Source of the DNA: Anagrus nilaparvatae
Lineage: Eukaryota > Arthropoda > Insecta > Hymenoptera > Mymaridae
Reading direction: 5' to 3'
NCBI GenBank assembly: GCA_022575985.1
Contig: JAKSXM010000007.1
Location: 68,788,501 to 68,852,500 of the forward strand
Length of the DNA stretch: 64,000 nucleotides
Shown piece after piece: positions 1-12,090 of the stretch. A program made the translations under genes and the position numbers. The notes beneath the pieces were generated by a model, which worked only from the letters and a program-made list of their open reading frames with translations, ran no database searches and was not told the origin of the DNA. Numbering within the stretch: the first letter of the stretch is position 1; every line of letters begins with the position of its first letter.

Positions 1-1648
1 TTCCGATTGAAAACGATAGAAATTTTGAGCTAGATTTTTGATAAAAATAACTTTCCCATTGAAAACGATATAGTTTTTTAGCTAAAATTTGCAATATTTT
101 ATGCTTTCCGATTAAAAACGATAGAAATTTCGAGCTAGATTTTTGATAAAAATAAGTTTACCATTGAAAACGATAGAGTTTTTTAGCTAAAATTTGCAAT
201 ATTTTATGATTTCCGATTGAAAACGATAGAAATTTCGAGCTAGATTTTTGATAAAAATAAGTTTACCATTGAAAACGATAGAATTTTCGAGCTAGATTTT
301 TGATAAAAATAACTTTCCCATTGAAAACGATAGAGTTTTTTAGCTAAAATTTGCAATATTTTAAGCTTTCCGATTGAAAACGATAGAAATTTCGAGCTAG
401 ATTTTTGATAAAAATAAGTTTACCATTGAAAACGATTGAATTTTTAAGCTTAGCTTTGCATTATTTTTTGCTTTCCGATTGAAAACGATAGAAATTTTGA
501 GCTAGATTTTTGATAAAAATAACTTTCCCATTGAAAACGATAGAGCTTTTTAGCTAAAATTTGCAATATTTTATGCTTTCCGATTGAAAACGATAGAAAT
601 TTCGAGCTAGATTTTTGATAAAAATAAGTTTACCATTGAAAACGATTGAATTTTTAAGCTTAGCTTTGCATTATTTTTTGCTTTCCGATTGAAAAGGATA
701 GAAATTTCGAGCTAGATTTTTGATAAAAATAACTTTCCCATTGAAAACGATAGAGTTTTTTAGCTAAAATTTGCAATATTTTATGATTTCCGATTGAAAA
801 CGATAGAAATTTCGAGCTAGATTTTTGATAAAAATAAGTTTACCATTGAAAACGATAGAATTTTCGAGCTAGATTTTTGATAAAAATAACTTTCCCATTG
901 AAAACGATAGAGTTTTTTAGCTAAGCTTTGCAATATTTTATGCTTTACGATTGAAAACGATAGAAATTTTGACCCAGATTATTGATAAAAATAACTCTCC
1001 CATTGAAAACGATAGAAATTTCGAGCTAGATTTTTGATAAAAATAACTTTCCCATTGAAAACGATAGAGTTTTTTAGCTAAAATTTGCATTATTTTTTGC
1101 TTTCCGATTGAAAACGATAGAAATTTCGAGCTAGATTTTTGATAAAAATAACTTTCCCATTGAAAACGATAGAGTTTTTTAGCTAAAATTTGCAATATTT
1201 TATGCTTTCCGATTGAAAACGATAGAAATTTCGAGCTAGATTTTTGATAAAAATAAGTTTACCATTGGAAACGATTGAATTTTTTAGCTTATTTTTACAA
1301 TTTTTTATGCTTTTCGATTGAAAACGATAGAAATTTCGAGCTAGATTTTTGATAAAAATAAGTTTACCATTGGAAACGATTGAATTTTTAAGCTTAGCTT
1401 TGCATTATTTTTTGCTTTCGGATTGAAAAAGATAGAAATTTTTAGCTAGATTTTTGATAAAAATAACTTTCCCATTGAAAACGATAGAGTTTTTTAGCTA
1501 AAATTTGCAATATTTTAAGCTTTCCGATTGAAAACGATAGAAATTTTGAGCTAGATTTTTGATAAAAATAACTTTCCCATTGAAAACGATAGAGTTTTTT
1601 AGCTAAGTTTTGCAATATTTTATGCTTTACGATTGAAAACCATAGAAA
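1..1648. repeat. Satellite array, about 105 bp units
   Basis: Tandem repeat in which most units are about 105 bp. Each unit is a dimer of two related halves of about 50 bp, both carrying a core like ATTGAAAACGATAG. One half continues with GAGCTAGATTTTTGATAAAA, the other with TTTTTAGCTAAAATTTGCAA. Some units contain an extra half, giving about 154 bp spacing (for example around 211-365). The array is cut at 1648 by a foldback element and resumes at 4460. It starts before the window. Short open frames here are by-products of the repeat. Confidence 0.95.
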
Positions 1649-4459
1649 GGCTATGCCCGTATCTATATAGTGAATCGGCCCACGAAAGATATTTAAAAAC
1701 TAATTATATTAGGTCAAAGTTCACCTAAAAAAAATAGGATCCTGAAGTTTTCAGACCCCCAGATGCCTTCAGCTCTGATTGGCAGCCTATTAATGACAAA
1801 AAAAAAAGTAAATTTTTAACGACTATTTAGTCGTCTTTCTGAGACTCCCGTGGTAAAACGATTCTGTCAAAATAATCTTGCGACCTCTCATTCAAAAGAT
1901 TAGACGATATACTTTCAGATAAAATTACTTTTGAAAGTGATTTTAGTGCATCCTTTTGATTGGTAGACCATAAACCGTCCAAAATAAATTTTTTTTCTTC
2001 TTAAATTTCAACTTTGGCTGCGATTTAAAAAAAATTAAGAGATATGCCCATTCTATTTTTTTTTTTAAATAATGAAAAATAAAACAAATTTTCATTCACG
2101 ACCATCTGCGCTCAAAAATATTTGGGGCAACATGGTCAAATACTTAAAAAACTGAAATAACTTTTGTTTTTAAATTTGCGATTTTTCGAAAAAGGACCCC
2201 GCACAAATGAATAGGAAATGGCCGTTCAATCAAATTAGGTGAATTTTTTGTATGTTTTAGATTTTATTATCCTGAAAAAAGTCTCCATGGACGCAAAGCT
2301 TCCAAGTATCAACTTTGGCTGCTACGGAGCTTGAAAGCTTCATAGCACTATTACACAGGCACCCAAAAAAAAAATCATGTACCAGAGGGTAGACCCCCTG
2401 GTATGGGGGTTTTTGATGGTGCAAAAACCGAATATGGCCATAGAAATACAATAAAACTATCCAATTTGCCCCCAGTGCCCCCATAAGCCTCCCAAAGAAG
2501 TGAAAAAATTTTTTTTCGAAAACTATATACTCATGTTTTTTGAGATGCTTATACCAAAAATGTATACAAAAAATGTTTTTTACCAACATTTGGCCTTGTA
2601 GACGACCCCAGTGCCCCCATTTTTACCGCCCCCCCCCCCAAACGGGTAAAAATATTTTTATTACAAAAATTAAAACCTTATATGAATTCTTATATTTTTT
2701 GGGACGGTGAAACCAAAAATGAATATAAAAAATGTTTTCTACCAATGTTTGGCCCTGTAAACCGCCCCAGTGGCCCCATGCGACCCCCAAACGAGATATA
2801 AAAGTTTTTATTACAAAAGCTAAAACTCAATGTGTACTGTTATGTTTTTTGAGGCGCTGAAACGAAAGATGAATATAAGAAATGTTTTTAACTAATACTT
2901 GGCCCTTTACAGGACCCCAGTGCCCCTATTCACCCCCCCCTCAAACGTTTCAGTGTCCAAAAAAAATAAGAATACACCTTGAGTTTTAATTTTTGTTATT
3001 AAAATATTCTCAACTCGTTTGGGGGGCGGGGTGAATGGGGGCACTGGGGTTGTGTACAGGGCCAAGCGTGTTTTTTTAATCAAGTTAAAAACATTTTTTA
3101 TATTCATCTTTGGTTAAATTGTCTTAAAAAACATAATAATACACATTGAGTTTGAATTATCCTAATAAAAATATTTTTAACCTGTTCGGGGCGGGGGGGG
3201 GGGTGGTCTACAGGGCCAAGCATTGTTTATAAACATTTTTTATATTCAACTTTGGTTACAGCATCTCAAAAAACATAAGAATATTTTTAAATCGTTTGAG
3301 GGGGGGGGGGGTGAATGGGGGCACTGGGTTGGCCTAGAGGACCAAGCATTGATTAAACACATTTTTTATATTTATCTTTGGTTTCAGCGCCTCAAAAAAC
3401 ATTACAATACACATTGAGTTTTAGTTTTTGTAATAAACTTTTTGTATCTCGTTTGGGGGGGGGGGGGTGCATGGGGCCACTGGAGTGGTTTACATGGCCA
3501 AATTTTGGTAGAAAACATTTTTTATATTCATTTTTGGTTACACCGTCTCAAAAAATATAAGAATTCATATTAATTTTTAATTTTTGTAATAAAAATATTT
3601 TTACCCGTTTGGGGGGGGGGGTGTTAATGGGGGAACTGGGGGCAAATTGGATAGTTTTATTGCATTTCTATGGCCATATTCGGTTTTAGCACCACTAAAA
3701 ACCCCCATACCAGGGGGTCTACCCTCTGGTACATGATTTTTTTTTGTGCCTATGTAATACAACTATGGAACTTTCAAGCTCCGTAGTAGCCAAAGTTGAG
3801 ACTTTAGAGCTTTATGTCCATGGAGACATTTTTTCAGAATAATAAAATCTAAAACATACAAAAAAATCACCTAATTTTATTGAACAGCCATTTCTTATTC
3901 ATTTGTGCGGTTTCCTTTTTCGAAAAATCGCAAAATTAAAAACAAAAGTTATTTCAGTTTTTTAAGTATTTTACCATGTTGCCCCAAATATTTTTGAGCG
4001 CAGATGGTCGTAAATGAAAATTTGTTTTATTTTTCATTATTTAAAAAAAAAAATAGAATGGGCATATCTCTTAATTTTTTTTAAATCGCAGCCAAAGTTG
4101 AAATTTAAGAAGAAAAAAAATTTATTTTGGACGGTTTATGGTCTACCAATCAAAAGGATGCACTAAAATCACTTTCAAAAGTAATTTTATCTGAAAGTAT
4201 ATCGTCTAATATTTTGAATGAGAGGTCGCAAGATCATTTTGACAGAATCGTTTTACCACGGGAGTATCAGAAAGACGACTAAAAAGTCGTTAAAAATTTA
4301 CTTTTTTTTTGTCATTAATAGGCTGCCAATCAGAGCTGAAGGCATCTGGGGGTTTGAAAACTTCAGGATCCTATTTTTTTTAGGTTTACTTTGACCTAAT
4401 ACAATTAGTTTTTAAATATCTTTCGTGGGCCGATTCACTATATAGATCCGGGCATAGCC
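1649..4459. mobile_element. Foldback element, no target duplication, between AAA and TTTT
   Basis: A 2.8 kb near-perfect inverted repeat. It starts GGCTATGCCCG and ends CGGGCATAGCC. The arms match inwards for close to 1 kb each (for example 1741-1800 against 4310-4370). The middle (about 2590-3660) holds tandem units of about 140-160 bp with long C or G runs, C-rich in the left half and G-rich in the right half, so the array itself flips orientation near 3000. Left flank is catagAAA, right flank TTTTgaccc. The same satellite unit without the element is at 961-975 (tagaaattttgaccc), so the insertion added no duplicated bases. This matches what is known of Spy-type DNA transposons, which insert between AAA and TTT without duplication. 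No transposase frame was found, so the copy is non-autonomous. The superfamily assignment is inference. Confidence 0.8.
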
Positions 4460-4815
4460 TTTTGACCCAGATTATTGATAAAAATAACTCTCCCATTGAA
4501 AACGATAGAATTTTTTAGCTTATTTTTACAATGTTTTTACTTTCCGATTGATAAAGATTGAAAATTTTAGCTAATTTTGGGTATATTTTTGACTTCACGA
4601 TTGAAAACCATTGAATTTTTAGTCATAATTAAAAAATAATTTCTATTACCATTGGTAGCGATTGATAATATAGCCAATAATATCTAATTATCTTTCTGTA
4701 CTATTCAAAACGATTGGAGTTATATTATTTAATTTTTTCTCTATCGTTTTCAATTGTAAATTTCCAAGTGAAAAATTACGATTCGAAACTATTGAGTTTC
4801 TATCGTTTTCAATGG
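4460..4815. repeat. Satellite remnant, partly inverted
   Basis: Continuation of the 105 bp satellite after the foldback element. The first unit (4460-4540) is well preserved. Units then decay (4540-4700). At about 4735-4815 the core appears in the opposite orientation (CTATCGTTTTCAAT twice), so the array edge contains an inversion. Confidence 0.8.
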
Positions 4816-4828
4816 TTTCTTTTAACTA

Positions 4829-4934
4829 GGGTAGCGTGAACACTTATCACTCGTGCCCGGCTTCGCCGAGCACTCGGGGTAGTGCTCACGCTAGTGCCGA
4901 AACCTTTACGCCCTTGATACTTAAAATACTATTA
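4829..4934. repeat. Hairpin repeat, family H2 (short copy)
   Basis: About 105 bp with the GC-rich stem-loop GCCCGGCTTCGCCGAGC, then TTTACGCCCTTGATACTTAA and a terminus like ATACTATTA. Longer copies are at 6201-6366 and 41991-42210. The high GC content stands out against very AT-rich surroundings, and the presence of several copies indicates a mobile, probably MITE-like repeat. Confidence 0.6.
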
Positions 4935-6200
4935 TGGACCATAAAATTAAAATATAATATAGCAAATGTTAAGTTCAGGGTCATTTGTCATACTGTATAT
5001 TATATAATTAAGTCGATTTCTCAAAAAAACGCTTATTATCTCGCTTATTATAAAATTATTTTTAATATTTGAGCCTGTTTTTAATATCATAATTTTGTTT
5101 TACAATCGGTTCAAAATTAATTTTCACTAATTTAATCTTATAGTCAATTTTTCACTCATCAATCGTATTTAAATTTTCGCAAAGATATTTTTTATAATTT
5201 TTTTTTTTAATTAAACTTGAAAATTATACTTGGATTTGTAAAGTAAAAAAGTCAAACTTTGTATAAATTCCTTTTTACCATTAATTGAAAATATTAACTT
5301 TCAAGAAGCTAATTTTTTTGAATTATATTTTGATTTACTTTAATCATTAGTTTTTTATCTGTTATAGCCTTTACGAGTAGCGATTGTTTACGAAAATATG
5401 TTATAACTAAAATTGTACATCAATATTTAAGAAAATTGGATTTGCCAGAAGTAAATGCATTAAAATAAACATTCTCGTAGAAATTTGCTGCCTGATGTTT
5501 AAAATATATACTACACGCATTTTGAAAAAAATTTTCTAGCTTATCAAAAAATTAAAATCTAGTCTTATCGCCAGCAATAGTAATCACTCCTATAAATTCA
5601 ATTTTATTAGCTAGTATACGGAAAAAAATAGGTGGTATTTATATTTTTTGACTATCGGGTCGAATCCGGGGTCTATTTTGCGAAATTCCTGATTAATTTT
5701 TTATTATTAACAAAATTTTGCAAAGTAGGCAACCTAATTCGTGTTTAGGATCAGCGCGTTAAAAAACATAAATACTATCCATTTTTTTCATAAAATAAAT
5801 TTCTGAAATTGAATTTATGGACATGATTACTATTGCTGAAGACAGGATATTAAACCTTGTATTAAACATATAATTATGTTTATTTTATTTTAAAAAATAT
5901 ATTTCAATTTAAAAATAAAATAAAAATGTGTAATGTTCGCTTTAAAGCTGAATTTAAACCATATTTTGATGAAAAAAGTGCATTATTATAAATAATTCAA
6001 TTAAAAGTACCACATCATAAAAAACTTCTTTTTTAAGTAAATACCTATTAAGGTTTTTAATCTTAAATCTGTTAATATATGGGTCTTGTGTGGAATTTCT
6101 ATTTTTTGCTTGCACTTAAATTTCAGTGTAGGTTCAAGCGTATAATGAAAAAGGGAAATTTCTCTCTAGTATTTACATAAACAAAAAAAAAAAAAAACAA
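4935..6200. other. AT-rich spacer
   Basis: About 1.3 kb with no frame, splice pattern or recognisable repeat that I can support. It lies between two hairpin-repeat copies upstream of ILK. Confidence 0.5.
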
Positions 6201-6366
6201 TTTTTGCCCTCCTGGGCGTAAAAATCTTGCGTAAAACTTGTCAAGGAATTTTCTGCATTCTTTGTACACCTAGGTAGACAAAAAATATCGTAAGCACCAT
6301 GGGCAAAAAACTATAAACACTAGCAGCGCTAAAATTTTATGCCCTTGGTACTTAATATGCTATTAT
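6201..6366. repeat. Hairpin repeat, family H2
   Basis: Starts TTTTTGCCCTCCTGGGCGTA, a short palindrome, and ends GGTACTTAATATGCTATTA. It is collinear with 41991-42210 and, at its 3' end, with 4829-4934. It lacks the GC-rich stem-loop of the other two copies and appears internally deleted. Confidence 0.6.
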
Positions 6367-7762
6367 TAATTATTAATATTTGTAAATCTTAGAGGTAAAA
6401 GTCCGGAATTTTAAAAAACCCGATTTGACTGCACTGGAATAATCGGTAAAAATATGAGAACATAATATTATAATATCAATTTTTTTTATATAAAAATTCT
6501 TTAATATAAAAAGAAAAGAAAAAACATAACAAAATAAAAAACACACGCAATTCCTCAACAAATACAAAATATTCATAATTTGTGAAAATCTATTTTATCT
6601 AGTATTTGCATATATATAAATAAATAATATGTATAAGAAAACAAACAATAATCTTTTTGTTGATAAATGTCATTTAAAAATCCCATTGAAAAAATTAAAT
6701 TAAGTATTTACGAAAAATTTGAAAGAAAAATTTTGACAAATTTTTCACAACATTAAGTCCAAGAAATCGAGTAAAAAGTATTAACTATTTTCCTAAAACT
6801 ATTAATTCTTTAAAATAAAAGGTATAATATTGGTATACTACATGCAGATAGAAAAAAGTAGTTTCAGAATTTTAGATGACGAAAATGTTGAAAAAGAATT
6901 TAGGTCTAAATATTTGGAGATATCATCAGCTATGCATATATTAAAATATTTGCATTTAAATTATTTAAATTTGTAAAAATTATTATCTTAACATTTCTGC
7001 TATAAAAAATTAAAAAAAAATACTATTAATTTTTTTATTTTTGGATGCGTGTATATATATTTCATTCCAGTATGCAAAATGCATTTAAATTTACCGACTA
7101 TTGCAGAGTTCCATTTTATCAATTTTTTAGTTTTTAGTTTTTGCACAACTTGTAACTTTTTGCAATATGATTGGTAATTTATGAAAATGACGACATGACG
7201 TGGATGTGCATACAAATACAAGGTTTATCTTTCGGAGTTTCCATAAACAGCAAGCATAAAGCGAATTGATTTCTCTCTCATACCATATCAGAAGATACAT
7301 ATTTATACACTACACATTTATTTCCACCTCTTAAAAATCTGTTATTCCATGGTAAAATCTGGTAAAAAGAGTTGAAGTTTGTATATAAAATTGGTGATCA
7401 TATATTTAGGAGTGGCTAAATAGTTATAAAAAAAATAAATAAACAAAATATTTTTAGAATAATAAAAAGTGTTTGCTAGATAATTATAAAACTAAACGTA
7501 AATAAAAAGAAAAAATTCAGTTTTAAATTAAACAAAATAGCTTCTTATTGAAATTACTGCATATAGAGCTCACAAAAATATATAGAATATTAAAATTATG
7601 GTTTAATTTTAGCTCATGACCCGTTTATAATATATATTTAAAATGTATATGTGCCTGTAAAAATTTCTAATTCAATAGATTTATTTATAGAATTTCATAA
7701 AATTTGTATATAATACAAAATTTATATTAATTTTGTTGTATTTTATTAATTAAAAATTAAAA
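6367..7762. other. AT-rich upstream region of ILK
   Basis: No gene recognised. This stretch presumably contains the ILK promoter and 5' untranslated region, but no element stands out enough to mark. The sequence just before the ILK ATG (aaaattaaaa) is A-rich, as is common in insects. Confidence 0.4.
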
Positions 7763-9746
7763 ATGGAAGATATTTTTCAATGGTGTCGTGAAGGAAATGC
7801 TATGCAAGTTAGGGTATGGTTGGATGACACTGAACATGATATGAATCAAGGGTAAATAAATAATTAGATAAATTTGTTTAAATTATTTTTTATTTAATTT
7901 TCATTAAATAAAACTTATTATTTCAGTGATGATCATGGATTCAGCCCACTTCATTGGTGTTGTAAAGAAGGTCACTCAAAATTAGCTGAACTTTTAGTTA
8001 GTCGTGGAGCTCGTATTAATGCAACAAATAGAGGTGATGATACTCCTTTACATTTAGCTGCAGCGCATGGCCACAGAGAGATAGTACAGATGGTAATTAT
8101 TTTATGTTACAAGTATTTCTTAAATTCCCCTGCAAACATTGATAATTTTAAGCATTATTAATGTATATTTTAACTGTATTAACTATATCACTATTGTTAG
8201 TTATCATTATTTATCGTTAATAATAAAACTTACATACATATTTTAGCTACTTCGAAACAGAGCAGATGTGAATGTCGCCAATGAACATGGAAATACTGCA
8301 TTACATTATTCATGTTTTTGGGGAGATCAAGCAGTTTCTGAAGAATTAGTTATGGCTGGTGCTTTAGTATCAATTGCTAATAAAGATGGTGACATCCCAT
8401 TAGATAAAGCAAATGGACCACTTGCACAAAGATTACATGGTAATTATTTTATCAAAAATATACCTACAATTTTATTTCTTTTTCATTGGTTTGTTAACTT
8501 ATTTAATTCTACTAACATATTCTTTTTATAGATTTAGCCGTTGAACTTGGACAAGAATTAAAAAAAATTCAATTTAAAGATCAGAGCTGGCTTGGACTTA
8601 AGACTAGAAGCCGTAAGTTAAATGTTATGCCTATATTAAATTTTGATGCCTTTTAATTATTATTACTAAGATAAAAAAATCTCCTAAATAAAGCTCTATT
8701 AAAAATAGTATTAATATTTTAAATATTCAAATTTGTAACTGTAATTTGATAATTTGTTTTGTTGTGATTTGTTAATTTTCAGGAGACGCAACTCTATCAA
8801 GGCATAAGGGTATTAACATGGCCGATTTATCATTATATACAGTCTTAGCTAATTCGCCAAGTGGCGAAACTTGGAGGGGTCGTTGGCAAAATAATGATAT
8901 TGTTGCAAAAGTTTTAAATGTAAGAGAATGCAGTGCAAGAATTTCTCGAGATTTTAATGAAGAATTTCCAAAATTAAGAATTTTTTCCCATCCAAACGTT
9001 TTGCCTGTACTAGGTTGTGTTAATCAACCGCCAACATTGGCTACTGTCTCACAATATATGCCCAGAGGAAGTTTATATCGTTTATTGCATGGTGGTATCG
9101 GAGTTCTTGTTGATACAGCTCGTGCTTTACGATTAGCACTTGATGTTGCAAGAGCAATGGCCTTTTTACATGGATTAGAAAGACAAAATAGATGTAGATT
9201 TTATTTAAACAGTAAACATGTTATGGTAAAATATTTCATATTTTTCAATGTGAATTTTCAAAATTGTTAATGAAATTATTTATGAAATTTTTATTTAGAT
9301 TGATGAAGATTTAACTGCAAGAGTCAATATGGCAGATTCTAAATTTTCTTTTCAAGAAATCGGACGTGTTTATGAACCAGCATGGATGTCTCCAGAAGCA
9401 CTCAGCAAGAAGTCATCTGAAATCAATTCAGAAGCTAGCGATATGTGGAGTTTTGCTATTTTACTTTGGGAACTTGCTACAAGAGAGCTTCCATTTGCTG
9501 ATCTTTCTCCAATGGAATGTGGAATGAAAGTAAGAAAAATCCTTATTACATAAATGTTTTTTTCTTAAATTAGAATTTTAATTATTAATGAATATTTAGA
9601 TTGCCTTAGAAGATTTACGAATCAGTATACCACCTGGAATATCTCCACATCTTTCTAAACTTATTAGAATATGTATGAATGAAGATCCCGGAAAACGTCC
9701 AACATTTAATATGGTTGTTCCAATTTTAGATAAAATGAAACGTTAA
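7763..9746 (+). CDS. Ilk: Integrin-linked kinase (ILK), complete, 7 exons
   Basis: ILK is a scaffold pseudokinase that joins integrin tails to actin through PINCH and parvin at muscle attachment and adhesion sites. Exons: 7763-7851, 7927-8092, 8247-8439, 8532-8612, 8783-9225, 9299-9529, 9600-9746. All introns are GT...AG, and the phases join into 449 codons, the usual ILK length (about 450). Start [13 protein letters not shown] matches the family N-terminus. Ankyrin repeats lie at about residues 33-165 ([34 protein letters not shown]). A short linker is followed by the pseudokinase domain (about 190-446) with Lys219 in VAKVL. There is no HRD aspartate (the loop reads [12 protein letters not shown]), and DFG is replaced by ADSK, as expected for [20 protein letters not shown] and [12 protein letters not shown] are conserved. 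No frameshift is seen. This is the most secure gene in the window. Confidence 0.97.
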
Positions 9747-10940
9747 AGTATTTATGTTTTTTTTTAACAAATGAAATTATTATATGTTGTGCTTAATGTA
9801 ATTTTATTTTTTATTATTGTTTAAGAAATAATATTTATTGACTTTTAGAAAATATTTATACATAGAAATATTACTTTCTATAACAAATTAACAAACTTAT
9901 AAGATATTTTTATATAACCTATTATACATTTTAGTATAATTTATGCTATTAATAAGTGCCTAAGCTAAAGTTAGTATTATAGACTGTTAGTATATAATAA
10001 TTGTAAAATAATTAAATTTTTAAAACATTTTACGCTGAACGTAAAAAATAGTTTATGAAACTTATTTATAATTAAGAAGCGGTTACTCATGACTGAAATC
10101 ATTACTTACTGTATCAACTGCACACAACAGGGTTTAAATTTTATGCACAATTTGTGTAACTTAAATAATATATTTTAACTTGAAATGTGCAGAAAGTCTA
10201 CATGTTGAAATTAAAATTAAAAAAATGTATAATATTTTGAAAAAATGTATAATACTTGAATAAGGTCTGTAAGATTAAATTTTTTTATTAGATTTTTAAT
10301 ATTTTTTTAATCCTTTGGAATTAAATCTTATGAAAGTATATTTCATTCATAAGTAAAATATTATACGTTTTTTAAAATTTTAAAGTAAAATTTGTGCTTC
10401 TAAATTATTAAAATATTCTAAAATAACATTCATAATAATCTACTATAGTTTATGAAAACAAGCTAATATTTACAAAGTATTTTGGCGACTTTTTAAAATG
10501 ATTTTTTACTTGTTTTATTTTTTATACTCGTACGTTTATAAAAATTTATACAATTTAAAATAAAAATTTCTTATAAATTTTTTATGGGGTAATAAAATAT
10601 ACATTATATATTAATGTAATGTATAAGAAACTTTAATTATAATATTATATATAATTATAATGTATATCTACTTATAAACATGTTTTTATTTAAATAAAAA
10701 AAAAGAAAAAAAAAATGATAACAACAATAAAAAATTTTGCAAGTTATCTTTATTGAGTATTAATTGAAAATTAATACATAAAATTTAAGAGAAGGATATT
10801 CATTGCCAGACCATTTTTGAGTTACCGTAAATTTTAGTTATCAAACATGTATGAAAATTTTTAGACTAGACCTAGGCTTAGTATAATACTTCAGTGTGAA
10901 TCTTGCATCAAAAGAAGATTTAGCTTCCTCAAATCTCAAT
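9747..10940. other. ILK 3' flank, AT-rich
   Basis: Presumed ILK 3' untranslated region and spacer. An ATTAAA-type signal occurs near 10011 and AATAAA near 10558, but the true cleavage site cannot be chosen from sequence. Otherwise nothing recognised. Confidence 0.4.
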
Positions 10941-10944
10941 AATT

Positions 10945-12090
10945 TGTATCATGGTTCTTCCTGTATGGGGTATGATGAATTACTTATTTGTTTGATACCT
11001 AAGATTTCTATGTATTTGGTTTTTGATTGTCTACGAGAAGGCCTAGTGGTACTGATTTTTTGACAAATTAAAAATTAAGATAAAAACCATGTCTTTTATT
11101 TTGATTGGAAAAATCACTAATTTAATCTTTCTAATCATTATTTCGATAAACAAAAATTAATAAAATTATTTATTATTATGATCAGTGAAAGGATGAAGCA
11201 GTGTAGGGACAATTTTCCCTTATTGAAATAAAATAATAATTACATGAAAGTCCCCTATTGTAATTTATTTTTCATAAAACCTTTTGTTACTAATATTATT
11301 TACAAATAAATAAAGATCTATAATTATATAAAAATTTTATTTTTCTTTTACCTTTATAACTCAAATTTTAAAATTTGATCAAGAATTTGACGTTTTTTAT
11401 AAAAAATCTTTTGAAATAACTTATTTAATAACTATACGGGCATTTTGGCATAATTTACAATTTATTTACATTAAAAAATTATTTTTTTAAAATTAATATT
11501 AAAAAAACATACTTACCTATTTATTTTATCTTGCCTTACACCACTTAAATTTCATTGGACCACATTTGCTGGACATGGAGAACGTGTGCAAAACAATAAC
11601 ATCCATGGGGGATGCGTACGTGACCATTCAGTTGGTTACCGCATATCCACATAATATATGCATTACACACATACACACACTAAAATAAACACAATAGAAA
11701 ATTAAAAGAAAATAGACTGAATAACATAATGTAAGACAGAGATAGAAATATCATTGAATCATAGGTAGGGGAAGGTGATCGGTGTTGTTCGGTCTATAGC
11801 ATCAAGAAGTAAAGACACGGAGTGATACTATAAATAAAATAACAGCATCTTTTATTAAATAAATAAACGAATATTATTTAGTTTACAAGTGATTATCAAA
11901 AATTAATAATTTATATAAGTTCAATTAAAAGTGTTTAGTGAATTTAGTTGTACTTACCTATAGCACAAATAATATTTTCTGTGCCGTGTAATATTACATC
12001 GAAATGTCTCATTTTTTCTTCGAGCATTAATCCACGCGGTTTAGAATAATTATAATCGATATAATGTAAATAAATAAACAATATAATTTA
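10945..12090 (-). other. Possible spliced minus-strand transcript
   Basis: Three short, relatively GC-rich blocks on the minus strand carry splice-like borders. Block 1 ends at 11957 with ATAG|GTAAGTA and contains a 23-codon frame from an ATG (MLEEKMRHFDVILHGTENII). Block 2 (about 11517-11681) follows TTATTTTAG and ends AATAG|GTAAGTATG. Block 3 (about 10951-11056) follows ATCAG and can encode a C-terminus containing KTKYIEILGIKQISNSSYPI. A simple join of blocks 1 and 2 hits a stop soon, so this may be a non-coding RNA, alternative exons, or chance. I recognise no family. Confidence 0.25.

Noticed and set aside
938..1195. 85-codon minus-strand open frame with an internally repeated protein
   Set aside because: It is the satellite unit translated; both the DNA and the protein repeat with the same period, and nothing suggests selection for coding.
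2257..3560. Small open frames in the centre of the first foldback
   Set aside because: They cross homopolymer G or C runs and occur in both arms; no family features.
1649..4459. Helitron, because there is no target duplication
   Set aside because: Helitrons lack long inverted repeats; this element is inverted from its very ends and sits in an AAA/TTTT context.
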